Positions 1-8,135 of a stretch of 64,000 nucleotides of DNA are shown one piece after another. Position 1 is the first letter of the stretch, and every line of letters begins with the position of its first letter. The stretch is taken from positions 1 through 64,000 of the forward strand of contig NZ_CAJZAR010000067.1 in NCBI RefSeq assembly GCF_914484835.1. The letters run 5' to 3'. The DNA is from Paraburkholderia tropica. Its GTDB lineage: Bacteria; Pseudomonadota; Gammaproteobacteria; Burkholderiales; Burkholderiaceae. The notes beneath the pieces are model-generated. The model did not search any database. It had not been told where the DNA came from and saw nothing but the letters and a program-made list of their open reading frames with translations. Both the position numbers and the translations under genes were made by a program.

Positions 1-1
1 C

Positions 2-100
2 GGCGCGCTCGACGTGCGGGCCGACGGCGCGCTCGTGCGCGCGCTGCGCGAGGCCACTGACGCAATCGCACGCGCCGCGTTTTCATCGACATCGAATTGA
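2..100 (+). CDS. C-terminal end of an unidentified upstream gene
   Basis: An open frame enters from the left edge and ends at a TGA just before the IclR gene. The visible 32 residues are alanine- and arginine-rich and look like a terminal amphipathic helix (ALVRALREATDAIARAAF). Codon use matches the neighbours (G or C in third positions), which supports real coding. The fragment is too short to assign a family. Its stop lies within 5 bases of the next start, so it may be cotranscribed with the IclR gene. Confidence 0.5.
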   Translation, partial: GALDVRADGALVRALREATDAIARAAFSSTSN

Positions 101-102
101 CC

Positions 103-1002
103 ATGCCGAAGTCCGCCCGACCCACGCCCGACGCCGAAGCGTCCATCGACACCCCGGCGCACACCGACGCCGCCGGCAGCGAAAAAACCCAGCGCGGCAT
201 CCAGGCGCTCGACGCGACCGGCGACCTGCTGGCCGCGCTCGTCGCGGCGGGGCAGCCGCTCGCGCTGCGCGACCTCGCGGCGGCGGCGGGCATGCCGAGC
301 GCGAAGGCCTTTCCGCACCTCGTGAGCCTGCTGAAAACCGGCCTGCTCGAACGCGACGAAGCGGGCCGCTACGGCGCGGGGCCGCTCAGCCTCGAACTGG
401 GCCTGCTCGGACTCGCGCGTCTCTCGCCGGTGCGTGAAGCCGACGCCGAACTCGTCGGCCTCGCCGCCGCGACCGGCATGAGCGTCGCGCTCGCGGTGCA
501 GGGGCCGCTCGGGCCAACCGTCGTGCGGCTCGAAGAATCCACGCGGCCGCTGCACGTGAGCCTGCGGCCCGGCACCGTCATGTCGATCGTCAACACGGCG
601 ATCGGCCGCGTGTTCGCCGCCTGGTTCGACGACGACGTGCGCGCCGCGCTGCTCGCGCAGGACGGTTTGCGGCTCGCGGGCGCGACCAACGCGACGAACG
701 CGACGAACGCGACCAACGCAACGAACGCGGCCAACGACGCCGCCTACGCCGAACGCCTCGCCGCGATCCGCGCGCAAGGGCTCGACACCGCGCTCGACAA
801 GCCGATTCCCGGCATCAGCACGGTCGCCGCGCCCGTGTTCGACCACACCGGCAGCGTCTGCCTCGTGCTCGCGCTGATGGGGCCGTCGGGCAACCTCGAC
901 ACCACGCGCGATGGCAACTGCGCGTCCTTGCTGATGGCGGCTTCCGAGCGCCTCTCGCGGCGCTTCGGCTACATGGCGGGCGCGGCCGCAGCGCCGCTAT
1001 AA
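103..1002 (+). CDS. IclR-family transcriptional regulator
   Basis: About 299 residues. The N-terminal winged-helix segment (roughly residues 30-90, including LALRDLAAAAGMPSAKAFPH) and the C-terminal effector-binding domain (roughly 100-290, ending in ASERLSRRFGY) match the IclR layout. IclR proteins usually repress or activate nearby aromatic, short-chain acid or sugar catabolism genes; the effector here is unknown. An ATG at 103 is taken as the start, but a TTG six bases earlier is also possible and no clear ribosome site separates them. An Ala-Thr-Asn repeat is inserted in the effector domain (see the repeat at 682). The P450 gene follows on the same strand and is the most obvious candidate target. 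Confidence 0.85.
   Translation: MPKSARPTPDAEASIDTPAHTDAAGSEKTQRGIQALDATGDLLAALVAAGQPLALRDLAAAAGMPSAKAFPHLVSLLKTGLLERDEAGRYGAGPLSLELGLLGLARLSPVREADAELVGLAAATGMSVALAVQGPLGPTVVRLEESTRPLHVSLRPGTVMSIVNTAIGRVFAAWFDDDVRAALLAQDGLRLAGATNATNATNATNATNAANDAAYAERLAAIRAQGLDTALDKPIPGISTVAAPVFDHTGSVCLVLALMGPSGNLDTTRDGNCASLLMAASERLSRRFGYMAGAAAAPL
682..735 (+). repeat. Six 9-bp tandem repeats inside the IclR gene
   Basis: Six copies of a 9-bp unit of the form GCGACSAAC encode consecutive Ala-Thr-Asn triplets, ending in Ala-Ala-Asn. The unit is a multiple of three, so slippage would change protein length without a frameshift. The tract lies in the effector-binding domain, between LAG and a conserved-looking stretch ending GLDTALDKPIPG. 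Confidence 0.9.
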
Positions 1003-1003
1003 T
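998..1003 (+). promoter_or_regulatory. Possible -10 element for the P450 gene
   Basis: A perfect TATAAT overlaps the TAA stop of the IclR gene, about 105 bases before the P450 start. No convincing -35 element lies 16-18 bases upstream, so this is a weak call. Confidence 0.3.
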
Positions 1004-1108
1004 CGGCTTCCGTCAGACGATTGACGCGCAACGCTCAAGCGCCGCCGCGCGCCTGAGCGCCTTGATCCGCGTCGACACGCAAGGCGGCTCCATCACAAGG
1101 ACAGCCTC

Positions 1109-2554
1109 ATGAGCACCGCCTCCACCGGTACCGGTTCCGCCACCGCGCTGCGCCAGGTCGCCGACCTGCCCTGCCCGCGCGGCCTGCCGCTGATCGGCAA
1201 CCTGCTGCAACTCGAACCCACGCGGCTGCATCAGATTCTCGAACGCTGGGCCGAGGAACTCGGCACGCCGTACCGCTTCCAGGTGGGCAGCATCCCCATC
1301 ACGATCTGGACCGACACCGAGTTGATCCAGTCGATCATGCGCGAGCGCCCGCACCGCTATCGCCGCTATCAGCCGATCGAAAGCGTGTTCGACGAAATGG
1401 GCGCGAACGGCCTGTTTTCCTCCGAAGGCGTGCAGTGGGAATCGCACCGGCGGCTCGTGATGCAGGCGCTCTCGATCCCGAACATCAAAGCGTTCTATCC
1501 GACGCTCGCGGACATCACGCAGCGTCTGCGCGCGCGCTGGCTGCGCGCGGCCGAGCGCGGCGAGACCGTCGAGATGACCGACGACCTCAAGCGCTACACC
1601 GTCGACGTCACGAGCGCGCTCGCGTTCGGCGAAGATCCGCGCACGCTCGAACAGGATCACGGCGCGATCCAGGAGCATCTCGAACGCATCCTGCCCGCCG
1701 TGATGGGCCGCATCAACGCGCTGTTTCCGTACTGGCGCGTGTTCAAGCTGCCCAGCGACCGCAAGCTCGATCAGTCGCTGGCCGAAGTGCACCGCTACAT
1801 CGACTCGATGATGGCGCGCGCCCGCGCGCGGATGCGCGACGAGCCGTCGGAGTTGCCGCGCAATCTGCTCGAAGCGATGCTCGTGCAGCAGCAGCAACAC
1901 GACGGCGAGTCGATTTCCGATGCGCAGATTCGCGCCAACGTGCTCACGCTGCTGCTCGCGGGCGAGGACACGACCGCCGATTCGATCGCGTGGACGCTGC
2001 CCTATCTGGCCGCCGATCCCGCGTTGCAGACGCATCTGGGCGAGGAAGCGCGCCGCGTGATCGGCGACGCGCCCGTGTGCCCCGACTACGCCACGCTGAA
2101 GGACCTCGACATTTTCGAAGCGATCGCGATCGAAGCGACGCGTCTGCGTCCGGTGGCCGCCGTGCATTCGTTCGAGCCGCTCGAAGACGTGGTGGTCGAC
2201 AACGTCGCGCTGCCGAAGGGCACGCGCATGTTCTTCGTCGCGCGGCCCGCGATGGTCGACGCGAAAAATTTCGCCGATCCGCAGCGTTACGATCCGTGGC
2301 GATGGATGCGCAAGGGCGAGCAAGCCGAGCAAGCGGGCGCGCATGACGTGCGCGCGTATCTGCAATTCGGCGCGGGGCCGCGCGTGTGCCCCGGACGCCA
2401 TCTGGCGACGGTGGAAATGCGTCTCGCGCTGTCGATGCTGATGAACGAATTCGAAATCGAACTGGCGATCGATCCCGCGCAGATCAAAGAGGTGTCGGCG
2501 TTCACGATGGTGCCGGACACGATGCCGGTGAAGCTGCGCAAGCGCGTGCGTTAG
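1109..2554 (+). CDS. Cytochrome P450
   Basis: A 481-residue soluble bacterial P450, a haem-thiolate monooxygenase. Visible landmarks: the I-helix oxygen-activation motif AGEDTTA (residues 284-290), the K-helix ExxR as E342-R345, and the haem-binding loop FGAGPRVCPG with cysteine ligand C427. There is no N-terminal membrane anchor. The proline-rich PCPRGLPLIGN near residue 21 resembles the hinge seen in CYP102/CYP4-like proteins. No ferredoxin or reductase gene is adjacent, so its electron donor must be encoded elsewhere. An AAGGAC ribosome site precedes the start. Its last four bases overlap the convergent RpiR gene. Substrate unknown. Confidence 0.93.
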   Translation: MSTASTGTGSATALRQVADLPCPRGLPLIGNLLQLEPTRLHQILERWAEELGTPYRFQVGSIPITIWTDTELIQSIMRERPHRYRRYQPIESVFDEMGANGLFSSEGVQWESHRRLVMQALSIPNIKAFYPTLADITQRLRARWLRAAERGETVEMTDDLKRYTVDVTSALAFGEDPRTLEQDHGAIQEHLERILPAVMGRINALFPYWRVFKLPSDRKLDQSLAEVHRYIDSMMARARARMRDEPSELPRNLLEAMLVQQQQHDGESISDAQIRANVLTLLLAGEDTTADSIAWTLPYLAADPALQTHLGEEARRVIGDAPVCPDYATLKDLDIFEAIAIEATRLRPVAAVHSFEPLEDVVVDNVALPKGTRMFFVARPAMVDAKNFADPQRYDPWRWMRKGEQAEQAGAHDVRAYLQFGAGPRVCPGRHLATVEMRLALSMLMNEFEIELAIDPAQIKEVSAFTMVPDTMPVKLRKRVR

Positions 2555-3435
2555 GCCTTCACTTCGCCCGCGCTGTCCGAGTCGCTGCGCGCCTGCGCGT
2601 CGCGCATCTTGGCGAGCGTCTTCGGCCCGAGCCCGAGCGAGACGCCCAGCGCGAGCGCGTCGATCACCGCGAGATGCGCGATACGCGACACGCCCGGCGC
2701 GTGCGGTTCGTCCGCCGCCATGCCGGAAGCCGGCACGCGCAGCAGCAGCGGAATATCGACGACCCACGCGAGCCGCGAGCCCGCATTCGTCAGCGCAATG
2801 GTGGTCGCGCCGCGCTCCTTGGCGATCTGGATGCTCTCGTTCACTTCCACGCTGCGGCCCGACTGCGAGATCGCGAAGGCCACGTCGCCGGGTTCGAGCA
2901 GGCCCGCGTAGAGACGCTGCAGATGCCCGTCGGTGAACGCGCTCGCGGCCACATCCAGACGCAGAAAGCGCAGCGCCGCGTCGTTCGCGACCAGCCCCGA
3001 GCCCGCGCCCACGCCGAAGAAAAATACCCGCCGCGCGCTGCCGAGCGCCGCCACCGCCGCCTCGAACACCGCCGGATCGAGCGAGGCGCGCGCGTGCATC
3101 ACGCCCTGCACCACGGCGTCGGCGACCTTGTCGAGCAGCGAGCCGATCTGCGTGGGCTCGCCGCCCGCCGCGTCGTCCGTGGCGGAAAACGGCACGCCGC
3201 CCGCCGCGCTCTGCGCGAGCCGCATCTTGAAGTCGCGCAGGCCGTGCGCGCCCACCGCGCGGCAAAAGCGCGTGACCGACGGCTCGGAGACGTCCGCGCG
3301 CAACGCGAGTTCGGTGATGCTCGCGCGCATCGCGAAGTCGATGTCGGCGAGCACCATCTCCGCGACCTTGCGTTCGGCGGGCCGCAGCGACTCCGCGACA
3401 TTGCGGATGTGATGGATCAGGTTGGAGACCGGCAA
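2551..3435 (-). CDS. MurR/RpiR-family sugar-responsive regulator
   Basis: A 294-residue protein with an N-terminal HTH_6 domain (residues 1-80; SEPSVTRFCRAVG is the recognition region) and a C-terminal SIS sugar-phosphate-binding domain (about 125-265, with FFFGVGAGSGLVA and AISQSGRSVEV). RpiR proteins sense phosphosugars and control sugar catabolism. The start is a TTG at 3435; no in-frame ATG lies nearby and the family N-terminus begins here. It is the last gene of a minus-strand group SDR - ATPase - RpiR. The likely target is the divergent promoter between the SDR gene and the binding-protein gene near 5.5 kb. Confidence 0.9.
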   Translation of the reverse strand: MPVSNLIHHIRNVAESLRPAERKVAEMVLADIDFAMRASITELALRADVSEPSVTRFCRAVGAHGLRDFKMRLAQSAAGGVPFSATDDAAGGEPTQIGSLLDKVADAVVQGVMHARASLDPAVFEAAVAALGSARRVFFFGVGAGSGLVANDAALRFLRLDVAASAFTDGHLQRLYAGLLEPGDVAFAISQSGRSVEVNESIQIAKERGATTIALTNAGSRLAWVVDIPLLLRVPASGMAADEPHAPGVSRIAHLAVIDALALGVSLGLGPKTLAKMRDAQARSDSDSAGEVKA

Positions 3436-3496
3436 GCTATGTTCCGTGGGTTGAGCCGTGGAAGATGCGAGACGCCCGATGCCCGGGTTCAGTGCT

Positions 3497-4561
3497 TCAA
3501 TCGAGACGCTTGCCGCTTTCGGTGTCGAACAGATGCAGATGCGCGAGAGGCAGACCGAGCGTCATGCGCTGGCCCGGTTCGATGCCGGGCCGCGCGCGGG
3601 TCGTGACGCACCATGTTTGGCCGCCTATTTTCCCGTACAAGTGCGTTTCCGCGCCAGTCGGCTCGATCACGTCGACGGCGAACGGCACCTCGCCCGTGTG
3701 CGTTTCGACGTGCTCGGGACGAATCCCCAGCGTCACGCGCGCGCCCGCTGGCGCGCCGCCTTCGGGCAACGCGATGCGCACGCCGTCGTCGAGCACGAGC
3801 GCCGTGCCGCGCGCGTCGCTCATCACGCTGCCCGACGCGAAGTTCATCGACGGCGAGCCGAGAAAGCTCGCTACGAACAGATTGCCGGGCTTGTCGTAGA
3901 GATCGAGCGGCTTGCCGATCTGCTCGATGCGCCCCGCGTTCATCACGACGATGCGGTCGGCCATCGTCATCGCTTCGATCTGGTCGTGCGTAACGTAGAC
4001 GACCGTGTTGCGCAGCCGCTGATGCAGCGCCTTGATTTCGGTGCGCATCTGCACGCGCAGCTTGGCGTCGAGATTCGAGAGCGGTTCGTCGAACAGGAAC
4101 AGCGCAGGCTCGCGCACCACGGCGCGGCCCATCGCCACGCGCTGGCGCTGGCCGCCCGAAAGCGCGCGCGGCAGGCGGTCGAGATAGTTCGAGAGATTGA
4201 GCATCTTCGCGGCGGCTTCGATGCGCGGCTTGAAGCCGTCCTCGCGTTCCTTGCGGATGCGCGGGCCGAACGCGATGTTGTCGTAGACCGAGAGATGCGG
4301 ATAGAGCGCGTAGCTCTGGAACACCATCGAGATGTTGCGCTGCTGCGGCGGCAGCGCGTTCGCGCGCGTGCCGCCGATCGTGAGGTCGCCGCCCGAAATA
4401 TCTTCGAGACCCGCGATCATGCGCATCAAAGTGGTCTTGCCGCAGCCCGACGGTCCGACCAGCACGACGAACTCGCCGTCCTCGATGTCGAGGTCGACGC
4501 CGTGCACGACCTGCGTGTCGCCGTAGCGCTTGTAGATGCCGTTCAGTTGTACCGCTGCCAT
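3497..4561 (-). CDS. Sugar ABC transporter ATP-binding protein (UgpC/MalK type)
   Basis: A 354-residue ATPase of the CUT1 carbohydrate importer class. Walker A is GPSGCGKT (residues 36-43), the signature is LSGGQ (134-138), Walker B ends at D158-E159, and the H-loop occurs in VTHDQ. The C-terminal TOBE/MalK-like regulatory domain is present (LGIRPEHVE). It should energise the two permeases at 7.1-9.0 kb, which have no ATPase of their own. It lies on the opposite strand, between the SDR and RpiR genes, 84 bases after the SDR gene. Confidence 0.95.
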   Translation of the reverse strand: MAAVQLNGIYKRYGDTQVVHGVDLDIEDGEFVVLVGPSGCGKTTLMRMIAGLEDISGGDLTIGGTRANALPPQQRNISMVFQSYALYPHLSVYDNIAFGPRIRKEREDGFKPRIEAAAKMLNLSNYLDRLPRALSGGQRQRVAMGRAVVREPALFLFDEPLSNLDAKLRVQMRTEIKALHQRLRNTVVYVTHDQIEAMTMADRIVVMNAGRIEQIGKPLDLYDKPGNLFVASFLGSPSMNFASGSVMSDARGTALVLDDGVRIALPEGGAPAGARVTLGIRPEHVETHTGEVPFAVDVIEPTGAETHLYGKIGGQTWCVTTRARPGIEPGQRMTLGLPLAHLHLFDTESGKRLD

Positions 4562-4645
4562 GCTGTCCTCGTGGGCTGTTGTCGCTGCTTGCGTGTGTTT
4601 TCCTGCTTTTTTCAGGGCATTGTGTGAAAGCGCGGATGCGAACGC

Positions 4646-5419
4646 TCAGAACGGATCGAGCGTCAGCTCGTTCGCCATCAGCCGGTTGCCCGCCATGAGG
4701 CCCGCGTCCACCGGCAAGGCCACGCCGGTAATCACGCGCGCCTGTGGCGAGGCGAGGAAATGCACGGCGTCGGCGATATCCTCGGGTTCGGCCACGTCGC
4801 CGAGTGGATACCATTTACTTAGCTGTTCGAAGATTTGCGGATTCTGCTCGACGCGCGCGCGCCACGCGGGCGTTTTCACGGTGCCCGGACACACGATGTT
4901 CGCGCGGATGCCATGCGGCCCGAGTTCCATCGCGAGCGCCTTCGTGTAGCTCACGAGGCCCGCCTTCGCGGCGCTGTACGCGGGATGCCCGAGCGCGCTC
5001 AAGCCGTTCACCGAACCGATCAGCACCAGCACGCCGCGCTGGCGTTCGATCATCGCGGCCCGCACGGTTTCGATCGTGTTGTACGTGCCGTTGAGATTGA
5101 GGTCGACGTCGCGCCGCCAGCTGGCCGCGTCGGTATGCGCGAGCGTCGTGCCGAGCGCGCCGCCCGCGTTCGCCACCGCCACGTCCACCGGCCCGCGCGC
5201 CGCCACGCCGCGCGCCACGGCGTCGGCCATCGCGAGCGGATCGCTCACGTCGGCGGCCAGCGCTTCGAGGCGTTGCGCGCCGAAGGCGTCGGCGAGTTGC
5301 TGCACGCCCGCCGCGTCGCGGTCGAGCGCGAGCACGGTGTCGCCGCCATCGAGAAACCGCTTGCACAGCGCGCGGCCGATGCCGCCGCTCGCGCCCGTCA
5401 CCAGCACCACACGGCTCAT
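4646..5419 (-). CDS. SDR-family oxidoreductase, probably a sugar or polyol dehydrogenase
   Basis: A 257-residue classical short-chain dehydrogenase. The Rossmann motif TGASGGIG lies at the N-terminus, NAG follows in ANAGGA, and the catalytic triad is the serine in IGSVNG with YSAAK. The ATG at 5419 is chosen because it directly precedes the Rossmann fold and has a GGAGAG ribosome site; a longer upstream frame exists but is not supported. As first gene of the minus-strand arm of a sugar ABC locus with an RpiR regulator, it probably oxidises the imported sugar or a derivative. Substrate not inferable. Confidence 0.88.
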   Translation of the reverse strand: MSRVVLVTGASGGIGRALCKRFLDGGDTVLALDRDAAGVQQLADAFGAQRLEALAADVSDPLAMADAVARGVAARGPVDVAVANAGGALGTTLAHTDAASWRRDVDLNLNGTYNTIETVRAAMIERQRGVLVLIGSVNGLSALGHPAYSAAKAGLVSYTKALAMELGPHGIRANIVCPGTVKTPAWRARVEQNPQIFEQLSKWYPLGDVAEPEDIADAVHFLASPQARVITGVALPVDAGLMAGNRLMANELTLDPF

Positions 5420-5767
5420 GTTCGAACTCTCCGCGTATCGACTGAAAAGCCCGCCGGCGTGCGCGCCAGCGGGCCTGTAAATTTCCAACAGACTTACGTT
5501 AAATATCGTTTCGCCTGCACTCCGCCGCGAGTTGACACGCAGGCGTCCCACATATTGCACTGCATGATTTCCCCCTGTTTTACGGCATGTTAGGCAAATT
5601 CAGGAGCAGAAAACAATATCGCGATTCCCAGGTGACAACGTTTTTTTCATCCTGTAGGATTTTTTCAAACAAGGCAACTGGCACAAAAACAGGCAGCAAA
5701 AAAACGCGCCCATCCAGGCGGCGGCAGTCGGTGCAATAAAACAGGAAGACCACCCAGGAGAACGAGA
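5420..5767. promoter_or_regulatory. Divergent control region of the sugar uptake locus
   Basis: This 348-base gap separates the SDR gene (minus) from the binding-protein gene (plus). It is visibly more AT-rich than the genes. It contains a consensus TTGACA at 5532-5537 on plus without a well-spaced -10, and an imperfect dyad, CTGT and ACAG separated by nine bases, at 5475-5491, which could be an RpiR-type operator. No coding sequence is supported. Confidence 0.45.
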
Positions 5768-7000
5768 ATGTCGTTTCAGCAACGTGCAACCCTCACGCTC
5801 GGCAAGCTGGCCGCCGCGCTCGCGTTCGCCGGCATCGCCGTCGCGGCGCACGCCGACACGGTACGCGTGACCGTCGCGCACTACAGCGACGCCACGGCGC
5901 CGTACTTCGAGAAAATGGCCAAGCAGTTCGAGGCCGCCAATCCCGGCACGACCATCAAGATCGAAGACGTGAACTGGGACTCGCTGCAACAGAAACTTCA
6001 GACCGACATCTCCGGCGGCGCCAACGCCGACCTCGCCATCATCGGCACGCGCTGGCTGCTCGACTTCGTCAAGGACGACATCGCCGAGCCGCTCGATCCG
6101 TACATGGACGCGAACTTCAAGGGCCGCTTCATCGGCCCGTTCCTCGCGCCGGGCGAGATCAACGGCAAGATCTACGGCCTGCCGATCGCGGCGTCGGCGC
6201 GCGCGCTGTACTACAACAAGGACATGCTCGCCTCGGTGGGCTATCCGAACGGTCCGAAGACCTGGAACGATGTGATCGACGCCTCGAAGAAACTCAAGGC
6301 GAAGGGCATCGCGGGCTTCGGTCTGCAAGGCAAGGAAATCGAAACCGACGTGTACTTCTACTACGCGCTGTGGACGCACGGCGGCGACGTGGTGGGCAAG
6401 GACAACAAGGCCGCGTTCAATTCGGCGGCCGGCGTGAAGGCCGCCACGCTCTACAAGACCATGATCGACGAAGGTCTCACGGAGCCGGGCGTGACGGGCT
6501 ACAGCCGCGAAGACGTGCAGAACCTCTTCAAGCAGGGCCGCGTGGCGATGATGATCTCCGCGCCGTTCCTCGCCAAGCAGTTGAAGAAGGAAGCGCCGAA
6601 CATCAAGTACGGCATCGATCCGATTCCGGTTGCGACCACGCCCGCGACCTACGCGGTCACCGACTCGATCATGATGTTCAAGAACTCGAAGGTGAAGAAA
6701 AGCGCCTGGAAGTTCCTCGACTTCCTGTTCACGAAGCAGCCGCGCGTGGAATTCACGAGCACGGAAGGCTTCCTGCCGACGACCAAGGCCGAAGCGGGCG
6801 ATCCGGCGTTCCAGGACCCGGACACGAAGGCCTTCGTCGCGCTGCTGCCGCACGCGAAGTTCGCGCCGACCGTGACGGGCTGGGAAGACACCGCCAAGGC
6901 CGTGTCCAACGCAATGCAGTCGATCTATCTCGGCAAGGCCAAGCCCGCCGACGCGCTGAACCAGGCCGCAACCGAAGCGAACAAGTCGCTCGGCAAGTAA
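5768..7000 (+). CDS. Extracellular sugar-binding protein (family 1)
   Basis: A 410-residue periplasmic solute-binding protein. The signal peptide covers about residues 1-29 (KLAAALAFAGIAVAAHA, cleavage before DTV). The mature part has the MalE/UgpB-type two-lobed layout (VRVTVAHYSDATAPYFEKMA at the start, QGRVAMMISAPF in the middle). It delivers substrate to the two downstream permeases. A GGAG ribosome site lies just before the ATG. The ligand cannot be read from sequence; the SDR and RpiR neighbours suggest a sugar or sugar alcohol. A strong hairpin follows the stop codon. Confidence 0.95.
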   Translation: MSFQQRATLTLGKLAAALAFAGIAVAAHADTVRVTVAHYSDATAPYFEKMAKQFEAANPGTTIKIEDVNWDSLQQKLQTDISGGANADLAIIGTRWLLDFVKDDIAEPLDPYMDANFKGRFIGPFLAPGEINGKIYGLPIAASARALYYNKDMLASVGYPNGPKTWNDVIDASKKLKAKGIAGFGLQGKEIETDVYFYYALWTHGGDVVGKDNKAAFNSAAGVKAATLYKTMIDEGLTEPGVTGYSREDVQNLFKQGRVAMMISAPFLAKQLKKEAPNIKYGIDPIPVATTPATYAVTDSIMMFKNSKVKKSAWKFLDFLFTKQPRVEFTSTEGFLPTTKAEAGDPAFQDPDTKAFVALLPHAKFAPTVTGWEDTAKAVSNAMQSIYLGKAKPADALNQAATEANKSLGK

Positions 7001-7040
7001 GCATGCAGCCGTCTCGCCGCGGAGTGTGACCGCGGCCCTG

Positions 7041-7086
7041 ACCGGCGCGACGCGTAGCACGCACTCCCGCTACGCGTCGCGCCGGT
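7041..7086 (+). promoter_or_regulatory. 18-bp perfect hairpin between binding-protein and permease genes
   Basis: Arms 7041-7058 and 7069-7086 are exact reverse complements around a 10-base loop. No U-tract follows, so it is not a standard terminator. Such structures downstream of binding-protein genes, as in malE-malF, commonly protect the upstream mRNA or lower downstream expression, giving excess binding protein. Confidence 0.8.
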
Positions 7087-7127
7087 TGCCGCACGTTGAT
7101 TCACCGACTGACCGGACGCCTCACGAC

Positions 7128-8135
7128 ATGACCACGGGTCCCCTGAAGCCGACACCGCGAGCCGCAACGGCTAACGGCGCCGCCCCCGACCCCACACGCG
7201 CACGCCAAAGCCCCAGCATGAGCCGCTCCGACCGCGCTGCCCGCAACGTTTCCGCGCCCCGCGCGCCCTGGCTGCTGATCGTGCCGAGCCTCGCGCTCGC
7301 GCTGTTCATCATCAGCTATCCGATCTTCAACATCATCTGGCAGTCGCTGCACGACGTGTCGCGCTTCGGCCAGATCCGCGATTTCAGCGGGCTGCAAAAC
7401 TTCCTCAACGTGTTCGGCGACCCCGTGTTCCTGAGCGCGCTGAAGAACACGATCATCTGGACGGTCTGCGTCGTGGTGGGCACGGTGGCGATCTCCGTGC
7501 CGGTCGCGCTCGTGCTGAACCAGGACTTCTACGGGCGCGGCATCGCGCGCACGATCGTCATGCTGCCGTGGTCGGTCTCGCTCACAATGACCGCCGTGGT
7601 CTGGCGCTGGGCCTTCAACGACGACTACGGCATGGTCAACGTCACGCTGCAAAAACTCGGCCTGATCGCCGGGCCGATCCACTGGCTCGCCACGCCCGAA
7701 TACGCGTTTCCGGTGGAGATCGCCGTCGGCATATTGGTGTCGATTCCGTTCACCACCACGATCTTTCTGGGCGGCCTCTCTTCGGTGCCGGGCGACATCT
7801 ACGAAGCCGCGCGCATCGACGGCGCGAGCGCCTGGCAGCAGTTCCGCCAGCTCACGCTGCCGCTGCTCAAGCCCTTCATCAACATGGCGATCCTGCTCAA
7901 CGTGATCTACGTGTTCAACTCGTTTCCGATCATCTGGGTGATGACGCAGGGCGGCCCCGACGACAGCACGCACATCCTCGTCACCTATCTCTACGAACTC
8001 GGCTTCCGGCTCGGGCGTCCGGGCGAAGCGGCGGCGGTCTCGCTGATCATGCTCGTGATCCTGTTCGCGTTTTCGGTCGCATATCTGCGCGTGCAGGCGA
8101 AGCGCAGCGGCGGCGCCGAAGGAGACCTCGCATGA
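7128..8135 (+). CDS. Sugar ABC transporter permease, first subunit (MalF/UgpA type)
   Basis: A 335-residue inner-membrane permease. After a polar 45-residue lead come about six membrane helices, starting at PWLLIVPSLALALFIISYP. The cytoplasmic EAA loop is EAARIDGASAWQQFRQLTLP, which docks on the ATPase. The ATG at 7128 lies clear of the hairpin; a GTG at 7026 would place the hairpin inside the coding region and is rejected; an ATG at 7218 is also possible. Its TGA overlaps the ATG of the second permease, showing translational coupling. Confidence 0.93.
   Translation: MTTGPLKPTPRAATANGAAPDPTRARQSPSMSRSDRAARNVSAPRAPWLLIVPSLALALFIISYPIFNIIWQSLHDVSRFGQIRDFSGLQNFLNVFGDPVFLSALKNTIIWTVCVVVGTVAISVPVALVLNQDFYGRGIARTIVMLPWSVSLTMTAVVWRWAFNDDYGMVNVTLQKLGLIAGPIHWLATPEYAFPVEIAVGILVSIPFTTTIFLGGLSSVPGDIYEAARIDGASAWQQFRQLTLPLLKPFINMAILLNVIYVFNSFPIIWVMTQGGPDDSTHILVTYLYELGFRLGRPGEAAAVSLIMLVILFAFSVAYLRVQAKRSGGAEGDLA

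Noticed and set aside
3458..4627. A 389-codon plus-strand frame opposite the ABC ATPase
   Set aside because: It is a complement of a GC-rich gene: Arg/His/Ala-rich and without domains. Similar antisense frames elsewhere, such as at 1013-3265 and 21076-23268, were rejected for the same reason.
5679..5697. A TGGCAC sequence resembling a sigma-54 -24 element before the sugar-binding-protein gene
   Set aside because: The downstream part lacks the TTGC element, and GG-to-GC spacing is one base too long.
7026..7128. A GTG start that would lengthen the first sugar permease by 34 residues
   Set aside because: It would put the 18-bp hairpin in coding sequence; the added residues are unlike permease starts.
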